Origin: Agromyces larvae
GTDB taxonomy: Bacteria; Actinomycetota; Actinomycetes; Actinomycetales; Microbacteriaceae
Reading direction: 5' to 3'
DNA: 64,000 nt
NCBI RefSeq assembly: GCF_022811705.1
Contig: NZ_CP094528.1
Span: 1,984,001 to 2,048,000 of the forward strand
Shown: positions 19,149 through 29,126 of the stretch, one piece after another
How positions within the stretch are numbered: the stretch's first letter is position 1
Layout of the letters: every line of letters starts with the position of its first letter
Notes under the pieces: generated by a model
The model's input: only the letters and a program-made list of their open reading frames with translations
Databases searched by the model: none
What the model was told of the DNA's origin: nothing
Program-made: the position numbers and the translations under genes

Positions 19149-19787
19149 TCAGTCGAGCGCGTCGTGCCGCCAGAGCCGGGCGCACGCCGCCAGCTCATCA
19201 GCCAACTCGGTCAATCGCAGGGCGCGCCGGGTGAGTTCGGCGGGGCGATCGGGATGCGTCGCATCCGAGGCATCCGCATCATCGGCGAGGTCGGCGGTGC
19301 CGGCCGAGGTGACCCGGCAGAATGCGGCCGCGCGCTCGAGCGCGACCGCGAAGTCTCCCGCGAACGCGCCGTGCAGGATGAGGTCGGCGAGGTCGCGCAC
19401 CTCGTCGGGACCGGTCGGGGCGACCGCCCCGGCGACGACCTGGTCGATCGTGCGCGACACCTCGGCGCCCCGCTGGTACGCGAGGGCGATGCCGCGCGGA
19501 TCCTGCCGGATGAGCGTGCGCAGCAGGTAGAGCCGCCACAGTGCGCCCGGCAGACTCCGGGCCGACGCCTGCGACCAGAGCTCGGCGACCGCATCGATGC
19601 CGTGCGAGTCGGTGTAGGTCACCAGCCGCCGCACGATCTCGGGATCGGGGTCGGCGCGCACGCGCGCGAGCAGCGCCGCGGCGGTGTCGTGGGCGACCCG
19701 GCTCAGGTTGGCCGGGTCCTCTGCGCCGATGAACGCACCGAACGCAGCCGGCGGGAAGCGGGTGGGCTTGTGGAAGTCGGCTGGCAT
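19149..19787 (-). CDS. conserved-looking helical protein, function unknown
   Basis: 212 residues, starting MPADFHKPTRFPPAAF. Mostly alpha-helical, without signal peptide or membrane segments. Recognisable stretches such as VRRLVTYTDSHGIDAVAELW and LRTLIRQDPRGIALAYQRG look like helical-repeat surfaces, and ALERAAAFCRV is near the end. I do not recognise a characterised family. The ATG at 19787 is preferred to the GTG 9 nt earlier because TAGGGT lies 7 nt before it, fitting a leaderless transcript. Confidence 0.65.
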   Translation of the reverse strand: MPADFHKPTRFPPAAFGAFIGAEDPANLSRVAHDTAAALLARVRADPDPEIVRRLVTYTDSHGIDAVAELWSQASARSLPGALWRLYLLRTLIRQDPRGIALAYQRGAEVSRTIDQVVAGAVAPTGPDEVRDLADLILHGAFAGDFAVALERAAAFCRVTSAGTADLADDADASDATHPDRPAELTRRALRLTELADELAACARLWRHDALD

Positions 19788-19952
19788 CCCCGACACCCTA
19801 CTCCGCGGGGCCGACGGCGGAGTCGGGTGCGGACCTCTCCAGCCTCCAGCTCGAACCCATGCGGTCGTAGGTGAATTCCGAAGTGGGGAGCGATCGACGG
19901 CATGCAGAGCAGGTCTTCACATCGATAAGTTACGCTGAGCAAGCGACATCGC

Positions 19953-20025
19953 ACCCCTGTAGCTCAGTTGGCAGAGCAGCGTCCTTTTAAGTCGCGGGTC
20001 GTGGGTTCGAGCCCCACCGGGGGTA
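19953..20025 (+). tRNA. tRNA-Lys (anticodon TTT)
   Basis: 73 nt cloverleaf: acceptor ACCCCTG pairs with CGGGGGT, D-stem GCTC/GAGC, anticodon loop CTTTTAA, T-stem GTGGG/CCCAC with TTCGAGC loop, discriminator A. No encoded CCA. The anticodon stem GCGTC/GTCGC contains one T-T mismatch. The tRNA reads AAA and, by wobble, AAG. Confidence 0.93.
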
Positions 20026-20036
20026 CTCCTCGATGA

Positions 20037-20073
20037 CGAGTGCCGACCGTCCGTCACGGATGGTCGGCACTCG
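20037..20073. terminator. bidirectional terminator after tRNA-Lys and MFS gene
   Basis: Inverted repeat of 17 bp with one G-T pair (arms start CGAGTGCCGACC and end GGTCGGCACTCG), 3-nt loop. It lies 11 nt past the tRNA and 10 nt past the stop of the convergent MFS gene, so it can end both transcripts. Confidence 0.75.
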
Positions 20074-20083
20074 CATCAACACC

Positions 20084-21601
20084 TCAGTCGCGTGCTGCGG
20101 GTATGCCGAGGCCGGCCGGCTTCTTCATGAAGCAGACGGCGATGACGCCGACCAGGATGACGAACGCCGGCAGCAGCACCGACTGCGCCATCGCCTGCGA
20201 GAAGCCCTCGAGCACGAACTGCGGCATCGCACCGCCCGCGTCGCCGAAGCCGGATGCTGCGTCCCCCGCGCCGGGCAGGTTCGCCTCGAGGCGGTTCTGC
20301 ATGAACGCGGCGATCGCGGCCGACCCGAGCACCGAGCCGATGGTGCGGGTGGTGTTGTAGATGCCCGCACCGGCGCCCGCCTGCCGCGGCTCGAGGTTGC
20401 GGGTCGCGGTGGTGGCCAGTGGCCCCCACATGCCGGCGTTCGCGATGCCGAGCACGGCCGACGGCAGCAGGAACATCCAGACCGGGGTGTCCGGCCCCAT
20501 CAGCGCGGCGTACCAGAACAGCGAGATCGACAGCAGCGCGAGCGCGGGCACCAGCATGAAGCGAGGGTCGATGCGGTCGAGCAGCTTGCCGGCCGGAGGG
20601 GCGAGCACGCCCGCGAGCACCGCCATCGGGATGAGCAGCAGCGCCGACTCGGTCGGGGTGAGGCCGCGCGCGAGCTGCAGGTAGAACATCTGCGGCAGCG
20701 CCATGCTCGTGACGGTGAAGCCGACCGTCGCGATGCCCAGGTTCGCGACCGAGAAGTTGCGGTCGCGGAACAGCGCGAGCGGTACGAGCGGCTCGCTCTT
20801 GGTGCGGGCCTGCTGCCAGACGAAGAGCGCGAGGACGACGACGCCGGCCGCGATGAGCTCCCAGACCGTGATCGGGCCCCAGATCGGGCCCCAGTCGTAC
20901 TTCTCGCCCTCCTGCAGGCCGAAGACGATGAGGAACAGCGCGACGGCGCTGAGCACCACCCCGACGACGTCGAACCGGTGCCGGTGGGTCTCGAGCTTCG
21001 GCACCAGGATCCAGGCGAGCACGAAGCCGATCACCCCGACGGGCACGTTGATGAAGAAGATCCACTCCCAGCCGAACCCGTCGACGAGCAGGCCGCCGGC
21101 GAGCGGTCCGACGAGCGTCGCCACACCGGCGGTCGCGCCCCAGAGCCCCATCGCCGCACCACGGCGGTTCGCCGGGAAGGTGCGCGTGATGACCGCCATC
21201 GTCTGCGGCGTCATCATCGCCGCACCGAGACCCTGCACGGCGCGCGCGGCGATCAGGCCCTCGAGCGTCTCGGACAGCCCGCACCACAACGACGCGGCGG
21301 TGAACACCGCGAGACCGATCAGGTAGATCGTCCTCGGACCGAAGCGGTCGCCGAGGCGCCCGGTGATGAGCAGCGGCACCGCGTACGCGAGGAGGTACGC
21401 GCTCGTCACCCACACCACGTTGTCGAGGTTCGCGCTGTCGGGGTCGAGCGCGGCCTTGATCGCGGGGTTCGCCACCGACACGATCGTGGTGTCGACCAGG
21501 ATCATGAAGAAGCCGATGACGAGGGCCCAGAGCCCGGGCCACGGACTGCGGGCGGGCGGAGCGGCCTGAGCCGCGGTCGACCCGGTGAGGGGTTCGGTCA
21601 T
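20084..21601 (-). CDS. MFS multidrug efflux transporter (DHA2/EmrB-QacA type)
   Basis: 505 residues with about 14 membrane helices, proton-driven drug exporter. Typical motifs: IGFFMILVDTTIVSVANPAI in helix 1, LLITGRLGDRFGPRTIY (motif A), AARAVQGLGAAMMTPQ and GLWGATAGVATLVGPLAGG (motif C, antiporter). The ATG (MTEPLTGS) overlaps the stop of the padR gene by ATGA. The frame is open further upstream but inside padR. The adjacent PadR repressor most likely controls it. Confidence 0.92.
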   Translation of the reverse strand: MTEPLTGSTAAQAAPPARSPWPGLWALVIGFFMILVDTTIVSVANPAIKAALDPDSANLDNVVWVTSAYLLAYAVPLLITGRLGDRFGPRTIYLIGLAVFTAASLWCGLSETLEGLIAARAVQGLGAAMMTPQTMAVITRTFPANRRGAAMGLWGATAGVATLVGPLAGGLLVDGFGWEWIFFINVPVGVIGFVLAWILVPKLETHRHRFDVVGVVLSAVALFLIVFGLQEGEKYDWGPIWGPITVWELIAAGVVVLALFVWQQARTKSEPLVPLALFRDRNFSVANLGIATVGFTVTSMALPQMFYLQLARGLTPTESALLLIPMAVLAGVLAPPAGKLLDRIDPRFMLVPALALLSISLFWYAALMGPDTPVWMFLLPSAVLGIANAGMWGPLATTATRNLEPRQAGAGAGIYNTTRTIGSVLGSAAIAAFMQNRLEANLPGAGDAASGFGDAGGAMPQFVLEGFSQAMAQSVLLPAFVILVGVIAVCFMKKPAGLGIPAARD

Positions 21602-22215
21602 GAGTGTTCCTTTCGAGCGTGCAGGGGTGCGCCCGCGCGCGGGTCGTCGAGCGACCAGACGACCTCGTCGGCGTCGAGGCGACGGAGCAGGTCGGAGGTC
21701 CAGGCGAGGTCGGCGGCGAGCACGGCGCGCCGCCGGTCGGATTCGAGGAGGAAGGCTTCGGGGAGCGCCCGCGCCCGTGCGGCGGCGAGCTGGTCGTCGA
21801 GCTCGGCGAGATCGGCGACGATCCGGTCGCAGCGACGCCCGAGCACCGCGGCGACCTCGTCGGGGCCGAGGTTGTGGCACTCGGCGAGCGCGACGGCGAA
21901 CTCCTGCGGGCTGGCCGGGTCGTCGAGCCGCACCCGAACCCACGCGATGTACGCCGCCCGGCCGGCCGCGGTGAGCGCGTACACGGTGCGCTCCGGTCGG
22001 TTGCCCTCGCGTTCGGTGCCGTGGACGGTGACGAAGCCGACTTCGACGAGCCGGTTCATCGAGTGGTACAGCGACGGCGGCTTGATCTGCAACAGGGCCG
22101 CCTTGCCGCGCAGGTTCAGCAGCTGCAGCATCTCGTACGGATGCATCGGCCCTTCTTCGAGGAGGGCGAGCGCCGTCACGGCGAGCGGGGTGAGCCGGAA
22201 TGCAGCGGATGCCAT
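21598..22215 (-). CDS. PadR-family transcriptional regulator
   Basis: 205 residues. N-terminal winged helix with LTPLAVTALALLEEGPMHPYEM, SLYHSMNRLVEVGFV and RPERTVYALTAAGRA, and a longer C-terminal dimerisation region of the Vir_act_alpha_C kind. Such proteins repress neighbouring efflux genes until a drug-like ligand binds. First gene of a padR-MFS operon, and autoregulated to judge by the palindrome 17 bp upstream of its start. Confidence 0.9.
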   Translation of the reverse strand: MASAAFRLTPLAVTALALLEEGPMHPYEMLQLLNLRGKAALLQIKPPSLYHSMNRLVEVGFVTVHGTEREGNRPERTVYALTAAGRAAYIAWVRVRLDDPASPQEFAVALAECHNLGPDEVAAVLGRRCDRIVADLAELDDQLAAARARALPEAFLLESDRRRAVLAADLAWTSDLLRRLDADEVVWSLDDPRAGAPLHARKEHS

Positions 22216-22231
22216 GCGCAGTACTCCACTC

Positions 22232-22255
22232 CGATTAGTCCAGATCGACTAATCG
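22232..22255. promoter_or_regulatory. PadR operator palindrome
   Basis: Perfect 9-bp inverted repeat, CGATTAGTC (22232-22240) and GACTAATCG (22247-22255), 6-bp spacer. It is AT-rich against the background and lies in the padR promoter region. PadR proteins typically bind dyads of this size in their own promoter. Confidence 0.75.
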
Positions 22256-22535
22256 AGTGTACACGCTGATCACCGGCCTCCCGCGAGGTCTGTCGCGAAG
22301 GTCGGTTGCGAAGGCCCGGCGCGAAGACCCGGGGCACCGCCGGGCGGGACGCTCGATCAGCACGCGGGCGACGGCATCACCGTCGCCGACCTCGCGGCTC
22401 CGAGCGTTCCGTCACAGCGGCTCCTCCCCAGGTTTCCCCTTCGCCCACTCCGTCGTGTGCGAGCCGCGACACGTCGATGTGTGCGTGAGAACACGCTAAC
22501 CCCGCCGCGTCGCCACCGCTAGGCCCGTTCGGGGG
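22256..22535. other. intergenic stretch without a supported gene
   Basis: Between the padR operator and the LLM-class oxidoreductase gene. An 80-residue frame on the + strand (22257-22499) has no ribosome binding site and an Arg/Ser-rich composition like an antisense shadow. I see no tRNA, hairpin terminator or repeat here. Confidence 0.5.
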
Positions 22536-23585
22536 TCAGCCGACCAGCGCCCGGAATCCGGACATGAGGGCGATCCGCTCCGCCGACGACCGCGCGAGCG
22601 GGGTGACCGTGAGCGTGGTGACGCCGGCCGCGGCGAACGCCGCGACCCGCTCGGCGACCTCGGCGGCCGGCCCGATCAGGTTGATCGCGCGGACGAGCTC
22701 GTCGGGCACCGCGGCGATCGCCTCATCGCGGCGGCCGTCGAGGTAGAGGTCCTGAATGCGGCGGGCGTCGTCGGCGAAGCCGTACCCGGCGATCAGGTCG
22801 TTGTAGAAGTTCTTGCCGCGCGCCCCCATGCCGCCGATGTACAGCGCGAGGTTCGGCTTCACCGCGGCGTACGCCGCCTCGATGAGCTCGGGCCGGTCGG
22901 TGATCGCCAGCGCGGGGCTCGCGAAGACGTCCAGCGGGCCCAGGTCGGCCGAGCGACGCGCGAATCCGGCGTCGAGCGCGGCACCCCACACGTCACGGGC
23001 CCGCTCGGGGTGGAAGAACATCGGCAGCCAGCCGTCGGCGATCGCCGCGGTCTGCTCGACCGACTTCGCGCCGAGGGCGGCGACCGTGATCGGGATGCGC
23101 TCGCGAACCGGGTGGTTGATCAGCTTCAGCGGCTTGCCGAGGCCGGTGCCCTCGCCCTCGGGCAGCGGGATGCGGTAGTTGCGGCCCTGGTGCACGAGCG
23201 GCTCGCGACGCCAGACCTGTCGGCAGATCTCGATGATCTCGCGGGTGCGCCCGAGCGGCGCGTCGTACGGCACGCCGTGGAAGCCCTCGATCACCTGCGG
23301 CCCGGATGCCCCGATGCCGAGCTCGAACCGGCCGTCGCTGACATAGTCGAGGCCGGCTGCGGTCATCGCGGTCAGGCTGGGAGTGCGGGTGTACAGCTGC
23401 AGGATGCCGCTCATCAGCGTCATGCGGGAGGTGCGCGCGGCGAGGAACCCCAACTGGCTCACCGCGTCGAACGTGTAGACCTCGGGCACCGCGATCAGGT
23501 CGACCCCGGCCGCCTCGAGCTCGGCCACCTCGTCGGCGACCTCACGGAAGCCTCCGGCGTAGTTCAGCAACATCCCGACGCGCAT
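22536..23585 (-). CDS. LLM-class (F420-dependent type) flavin oxidoreductase
   Basis: 349 residues, bacterial luciferase-like TIM barrel. Begins MRVGMLLNYAGGF; VPEVYTFDAVSQLGFLAART, LGIGASGPQVIEGFHGVPYD and VAALGAKSVEQTAAIADGW are typical of F420-dependent members (MSMEG-type) in actinobacteria. Oxidises or reduces a small organic substrate, not identifiable here. It stands alone; the divergent marP starts 164 bp away. Confidence 0.85.
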   Translation of the reverse strand: MRVGMLLNYAGGFREVADEVAELEAAGVDLIAVPEVYTFDAVSQLGFLAARTSRMTLMSGILQLYTRTPSLTAMTAAGLDYVSDGRFELGIGASGPQVIEGFHGVPYDAPLGRTREIIEICRQVWRREPLVHQGRNYRIPLPEGEGTGLGKPLKLINHPVRERIPITVAALGAKSVEQTAAIADGWLPMFFHPERARDVWGAALDAGFARRSADLGPLDVFASPALAITDRPELIEAAYAAVKPNLALYIGGMGARGKNFYNDLIAGYGFADDARRIQDLYLDGRRDEAIAAVPDELVRAINLIGPAAEVAERVAAFAAAGVTTLTVTPLARSSAERIALMSGFRALVG

Positions 23586-23748
23586 CCGTCACTCCTCATC
23601 GTGTGCAGGCGGAGAACCAACGGCCCGCGCTGAGCGGACCCCCTCGACCCTAACCGACCGCGACCTCGCACTCGCGCGGGGCGCGTCCTCAGCACCCTCG
23701 GAGCCGGATGCGAGAGTGTGGGAGCCCGCCCACTCCGAGAGGACGACC

Positions 23749-24927
23749 GTGACCTGGACCCTCATCGTCGACGCCCTGCTCGTGGTGCTGCTGGTGAGTG
23801 CGGTGGTGAACGGGTTCCGCGCGGGTCTGCTGCGGACGGCCGGCGGCCTGGTCGGACTGCTCGCGGGCGGGATCGCGGCGTGGTTCCTCATGCCGCTCGT
23901 GGTCGGCTGGGTGCCGGTCCCCGATCTGCGCGTCGCCGCGGCGCTCACGGTCGGCCTGCTCGCGCTGGCCGCGGGCACGGCGATCGGCGCCGTGATCGGG
24001 CGTGCGCTGCGGCGCGGCGCCAGGGCGGTGAAGCTCGGCTGGTTCGACCGGATCCTCGGCGCGATCGCCGGCCTGCTCGTGGCGGCGCTGGCGGCGACGA
24101 TCGTCGGCACCGGCGTCGCGCGCATGGGCGTGCCCGTGCTCTCCCCGGCGCTGTCGTCGTCGTTCGTGCTGCGCGGCATCGACAGCCTCACGCCCGAGCC
24201 GGTCGACCGCTTCGTCGCCGAGGTCCGCACCGCGACGCTCGACGGCGCGGTGCCGTGGATCACGGAGGTGCTGGGCGGACCGACGACCTCGCCCGCGATC
24301 CCGGACGTCGCGGTCGACGGCGCGGCGATCGCCGAAGCATCCGAATCGGTGGTGCGCATCACCGGGCCGGCCTATCGGTGCGGCCGCGACCTGGTCGGTT
24401 CGGGCTTCGCAGTCTCGCCCGATCACGTCGTCACGAACGCGCACGTGGTCGCCGGAGTCACCGAGCCCATCGTCGAGGCTCCCGGACGCCTGCCCGTGGC
24501 CGGCCGGGTGGTCGCGTTCGACGCGGCGAACGACCTGGCCGTCGTCTACGCGCCCGACCTGGATGCGACGCCGCTGGAGCTGGCCGCGACGCCGGCGACC
24601 GGCGCCGACGCCATCGTGGCGGGGCACCCGTTCGGCGGTCCGCTCACGCTCGAGCCGGCGCGGGTGCTCGCCGCAGGCCCGCTGACCGTCGAGGTCGACG
24701 GAGTGTCGTCCACCCGCGACGTGGTCACGCTCGCCGCACGGGTCGAGCACGGCAACTCGGGTGGGCCGGTGCTCGACCTCGACGGGCGTGTCGCGGGCGT
24801 CGTCTTCGCGAAGAGCGAGCAGGTGGCGAACGTCGGGTACGCGATCTCGCCGGCGACGCTCGCACCGTTGGCCGCCGAGGCGTCGACGCTCACCGAGGCC
24901 GTGTCGTCGGGCGAGTGCGCGGCCTGA
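23749..24927 (+). CDS. marP: MarP-like membrane-anchored serine protease
   Basis: 392 residues. N-terminal CvpA-like domain with four membrane helices (about 1-125), then a trypsin-like protease domain facing outward. Catalytic triad: His232 in VVTNAHVVAG, Asp262 in ANDLAVV, Ser337 in HGNSGGP. Cys211 and Cys390 correspond in place to the disulfide pair of mycobacterial MarP, which is needed for activity. MarP is linked to acid resistance by cleaving a peptidoglycan hydrolase. The GTG at 23749 follows GAGAGGA. Convergent with galM, only 12 bp apart. Confidence 0.88.
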   Translation: MTWTLIVDALLVVLLVSAVVNGFRAGLLRTAGGLVGLLAGGIAAWFLMPLVVGWVPVPDLRVAAALTVGLLALAAGTAIGAVIGRALRRGARAVKLGWFDRILGAIAGLLVAALAATIVGTGVARMGVPVLSPALSSSFVLRGIDSLTPEPVDRFVAEVRTATLDGAVPWITEVLGGPTTSPAIPDVAVDGAAIAEASESVVRITGPAYRCGRDLVGSGFAVSPDHVVTNAHVVAGVTEPIVEAPGRLPVAGRVVAFDAANDLAVVYAPDLDATPLELAATPATGADAIVAGHPFGGPLTLEPARVLAAGPLTVEVDGVSSTRDVVTLAARVEHGNSGGPVLDLDGRVAGVVFAKSEQVANVGYAISPATLAPLAAEASTLTEAVSSGECAA

Positions 24928-24939
24928 GCGGGCGCGGCG

Positions 24940-25875
24940 CTACTCGGCTGCGAACCCGCGGAAGCGGATGCCCCAGCTCGCGTGCCACTCCTCGCCCGGG
25001 TCGAGCCAGCGCAGGCCGCGCCCCGAGTTGAACGCCTCGGCCGGCGCCGTCATCGGCTCGACCGCGATCGCCACGTCGCCGGATTCGCCCGGGAACTCGC
25101 GGGTGGTGAACACCTGCACGAACGCGAACTCCTCCTCGGCCCAGACCGAGACACTGCGGCCGTCGGGCGCCGTCAGCGTGTGCTCGACGAAGCCGTCCTC
25201 GTCGCTGGCGACCTCGCCGAACGCGTCGTCGAGCGACACATCGCCGACGCGGCGCCCCTCGCGGAAGTCCCACTCGGTGTCGTCCACGGGCACCTCGCCG
25301 GTGGGCAGCAGCCGCTCGTCGACCTCGATGTGGCTGGCCGCGTCGAGGCGCAGCACGAGGTCTTCGGTCGGCACGCCGCCGATCTTCAGGAACGGGTGCG
25401 TGCCGACCGCGATCGGTGCGGCCTCGCCGCCGAGGTTCTCGACGTAGTGCGTGACCCGGAGCCCGTCGGCCACGAGCTCGTACCGCACCGCGGTGCGCAG
25501 CAGGTACGGGTACCCGAGCTGGGGGAACACCGTCGCCGAAAGGGTCACCTGCGAGCGGTCGCGCTCGACGACGTCGTACTCGGTGTACTGCAGCAGTCCG
25601 TGGATCGCGTTGTTGAGCTTCGGCTCGGTGATCGCGAGCTGGTGCACGTCGTCGCCGTGGCTCCAGCGGCCGTCGCGGATGCGGTTCGGCCAGGGCACGA
25701 GCACGATGCCGGCGCAGAACGGGGGCGTCGCATCCTCGGGGTAGGGCGCGACGAGGTCGATGCCGTTGATGGTGAGCTCGCGGATCGCGGCAGCCACGCC
25801 GGTGACGGTGGCGCGGAGGTCGCCGCTCGCGGTGGAGGTCTCGAGGACGTGCTGTTCGCCGGTCGGCAGGATCAT
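24940..25875 (-). CDS. galM: aldose 1-epimerase (galactose mutarotase)
   Basis: 311 residues, galactose mutarotase fold. ENLGGEAAPIAVGTHPFLKI holds the catalytic His; PWPNRIRDGRW and NNAIHGLLQYTEY are conserved substrate-side motifs; the C-terminal AVEPMTAPAEAFNSGRGLRW carries the catalytic Glu region. Converts beta- to alpha-galactose, the form GalK uses. It lies 10 bp downstream of the DeoR-type regulator, forming a galR-galM operon divergent from galTK. Confidence 0.9.
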   Translation of the reverse strand: MILPTGEQHVLETSTASGDLRATVTGVAAAIRELTINGIDLVAPYPEDATPPFCAGIVLVPWPNRIRDGRWSHGDDVHQLAITEPKLNNAIHGLLQYTEYDVVERDRSQVTLSATVFPQLGYPYLLRTAVRYELVADGLRVTHYVENLGGEAAPIAVGTHPFLKIGGVPTEDLVLRLDAASHIEVDERLLPTGEVPVDDTEWDFREGRRVGDVSLDDAFGEVASDEDGFVEHTLTAPDGRSVSVWAEEEFAFVQVFTTREFPGESGDVAIAVEPMTAPAEAFNSGRGLRWLDPGEEWHASWGIRFRGFAAE

Positions 25876-25885
25876 GGAGAATACT

Positions 25886-26737
25886 CTAGGGCGTTGCGCG
25901 GGCCGTCAGATCGGCCGCCGACGCCTCGGTCGGGACGACCTGCACGGCAAGCCCTGCGGCCTCCAGGTCGCGCACGAGCAGCGGCGGCGCCTGGTCATCG
26001 GTGACGAGCAGGTCGACCTCGTCGATGCCGCCGACGCGGCCCAGGTGCACCTCGCCGAGCTTCGACGCATCCGCGATCACGACGGCTCGAGCCGCCGCAC
26101 GCAGCATCAGCACCTTCACCTCGGCTTCGGGGAGGTTCGCATTCGTGATCCCCCGCACCGGGTCGACGCCGTTGCAGCCGAGGAACGCGAGATCGACGTG
26201 GATGTGGTCGAGCATCGATCCGGCGAGCGGATGCACCAGCGAGTGCTGGCGCGGACGCAGCGAGCCGCCCGTGACGACGACCGTGAACCGGGGGATCTCG
26301 CGCTCCAGCTCGAGCGCGATCGACAGCCCGTTCGTGAACACGGTGACATCGACGAGGTCGTCACGGGAGCGCAGCGCCCGGGCGACCTGCAGTGCGGTCG
26401 AGCCGACGTCGAGGATGACGCTCTGGCCGCTTCGGACCATCGCCGCCGCCGCGCGTCCGATCGCCTCCTTCGGGCGGACGCTCGTGGCCAGCGCCTCCTC
26501 GAAGCTGGGCTCCCGCTCGGGCCTGAGGTCGACGGCGGAGGTCGCGGCGGGCACCGCGCCGCCGTGCACGCGACGGATCGCTCCACCGCGCTCGAGCGCA
26601 TCGAGGTCGGCGCGCGCGGTCACCGGGGTGACGCCGAACGCGGCGGCCAGGTCGGTCACGCGCACGAAGCCCCGTTCGCCGACGAGGGCGAGTGCGAGCT
26701 CGCGCCGGCGCGCGGAGTCGAGGGTTACGGTCACCAC
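25886..26737 (-). CDS. DeoR-family regulator of the galactose cluster
   Basis: 283 residues. DeoR winged helix at the N-terminus (LALVGERGFVRVTDLAAAF, ARADLDALERGGAIRRVHGG) and a sugar-phosphate sensor domain with SVILDVGSTALQVARAL, FTVVVTGGSLRPRQHSLVHP and VVIADASKLGEVHLG. Members repress sugar operons and respond to phosphorylated sugars. The GTG start is read; a second GTG follows at once. It is divergent from galT-galK with an operator-like palindrome between, so it very probably controls both directions. Confidence 0.88.
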   Translation of the reverse strand: MVTVTLDSARRRELALALVGERGFVRVTDLAAAFGVTPVTARADLDALERGGAIRRVHGGAVPAATSAVDLRPEREPSFEEALATSVRPKEAIGRAAAAMVRSGQSVILDVGSTALQVARALRSRDDLVDVTVFTNGLSIALELEREIPRFTVVVTGGSLRPRQHSLVHPLAGSMLDHIHVDLAFLGCNGVDPVRGITNANLPEAEVKVLMLRAAARAVVIADASKLGEVHLGRVGGIDEVDLLVTDDQAPPLLVRDLEAAGLAVQVVPTEASAADLTARATP

Positions 26738-26784
26738 GGCATTCTCACCGGCTCCGCGTTGCTTTGCAATAGGAAACCAGCTTG

Positions 26785-26799
26785 TTTGCGAAACGCAAA
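26785..26799. promoter_or_regulatory. operator palindrome of the gal cluster
   Basis: TTTGCG-AAA-CGCAAA, a perfect 6-bp dyad in an otherwise GC-rich region, between divergent galR and galT. A second TTTGC stands at 26763. It is just upstream of the galT -10 candidate TAGCGT (26805-26810), a position suited to repression. Confidence 0.65.
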
Positions 26800-26817
26800 T
26801 CCCGTAGCGTGTGCGGG

Positions 26818-27947
26818 GTGATCGCCGACCCTCGCATCGCCATGCACCGCGCGCGCCTCGCCGACGGCCGCGAACTCATCTACTTCGACGACGCCGACAC
26901 CGCGCTCGGCGCCGAGCGGGCCGTCGACGCCCGCGCGCTCGATCCTCGCCCCGCGACCGCGCACATGCGCCAGGATCCCCTCACGGGCGACTGGGTGTCG
27001 ATCGCGTCCGCGCGCCAGAACCGGGTGTTCCTGCCGCCGGCGCATCTCGATCCGCTCGCGCCGCAGTCGCCGGGAAACCCGTCCGAGATCCCGAGCACCT
27101 ACGACGTCGCCGTGTTCGAGAACCGTTCCCCGTCGTTCGGTCCTGCGCTCGCCGAGCCGGGAACCCCTGCTGCCGATCCCGCCGCCGCGCTCGCGGCGAC
27201 CCGCGCGGTCGGGCTCGAGCGCACGCTCCCCTCGGTCGGCCGCTGCGAGGTGGTGTGCTTCGCGCCCGACCACGAGGGGTCGTTCGGCACGCAGACCGTC
27301 TCTCGCGCGCGCACGGTGATCGAGGCGTGGGCGCAGCGCACCGCGGAACTGTCGGCGCTGCCCGGCGTGCAGCAGGTGTTCCCGTTCGAGAATCGCGGCG
27401 AGGCGATCGGCGTGACGCTGGGGCATCCGCACGGCCAGATCTATTCGTACCCGTACGTGACGCCGCGCACCCAGCGGCTGCTCGACGCGATCGACGCGTA
27501 CGGTCCGACCCTCATGGCCGACCTGATCGAGCGCGAGCTCGCCGGGCCGCGCGTCCTGCTGCGCGGCGAGCACTGGAGCGCCTACGTGCCGTTCGCCGCC
27601 CGCTGGCCGATCGAGGTGCATCTCGTTCCGCACCGGCACGTGCCCGACCTGGCCGAGACGACGCTGGCCGAACGCGATGAACTCGCCCGCCTCTATCTGC
27701 GGCTGCTGCGCGGCGTCGATGCGCTCTACGACACGCCGACGCCGTACATCGCCGCGTGGCACCAGGCCCCGGTCCACGAGCGTCGCGACGACGTGCGGCT
27801 CACCCTGCAGCTCACGAGCCCTCGGCGCGCGGCCGACAAGCTGAAGTTCCTCGCCGGATCCGAGGCCGCGATGGGCGCCTGGATCGGCGATGTGCCACCG
27901 GAGGCGCAGGCCGAGGCGCTGCGCGCCGCGATCGAAGGAGCGGGCGA

Positions 27948-27951
<4 letters not shown>
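26818..27951 (+). CDS. galT: galactose-1-phosphate uridylyltransferase
   Basis: 377 residues. Leloir-pathway enzyme swapping UMP between UDP-glucose and galactose-1-phosphate. The active-site HPHGQ motif, with the uridylylated His, is in TLGHPHGQIYSYPYV. N-terminal HMRQDPLTGDWVSIAS and FENRSPSFGP are family hallmarks, as is HLVPHRHVPDL. I chose the GTG at 26818, 7 nt after TAGCGT, consistent with a leaderless transcript; an in-frame ATG 24 nt later is the alternative. Overlaps galK by ATGA. No galE is in the window. Confidence 0.93.
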
Positions 27952-29105
<1,154 letters not shown>

Positions 29106-29126
29106 TCGCACCGCCTCGCCGGTCGT

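Noticed and set aside
20033..22252. 739-residue open frame on the + strand
   Set aside because: It is antisense to the MFS and padR genes and is made of His/Arg/Asp-rich low-complexity sequence.
22257..22499. 80-residue frame between padR and the LLM-class gene
   Set aside because: No ribosome binding site, Arg/Ser-rich shadow composition, no recognisable family.
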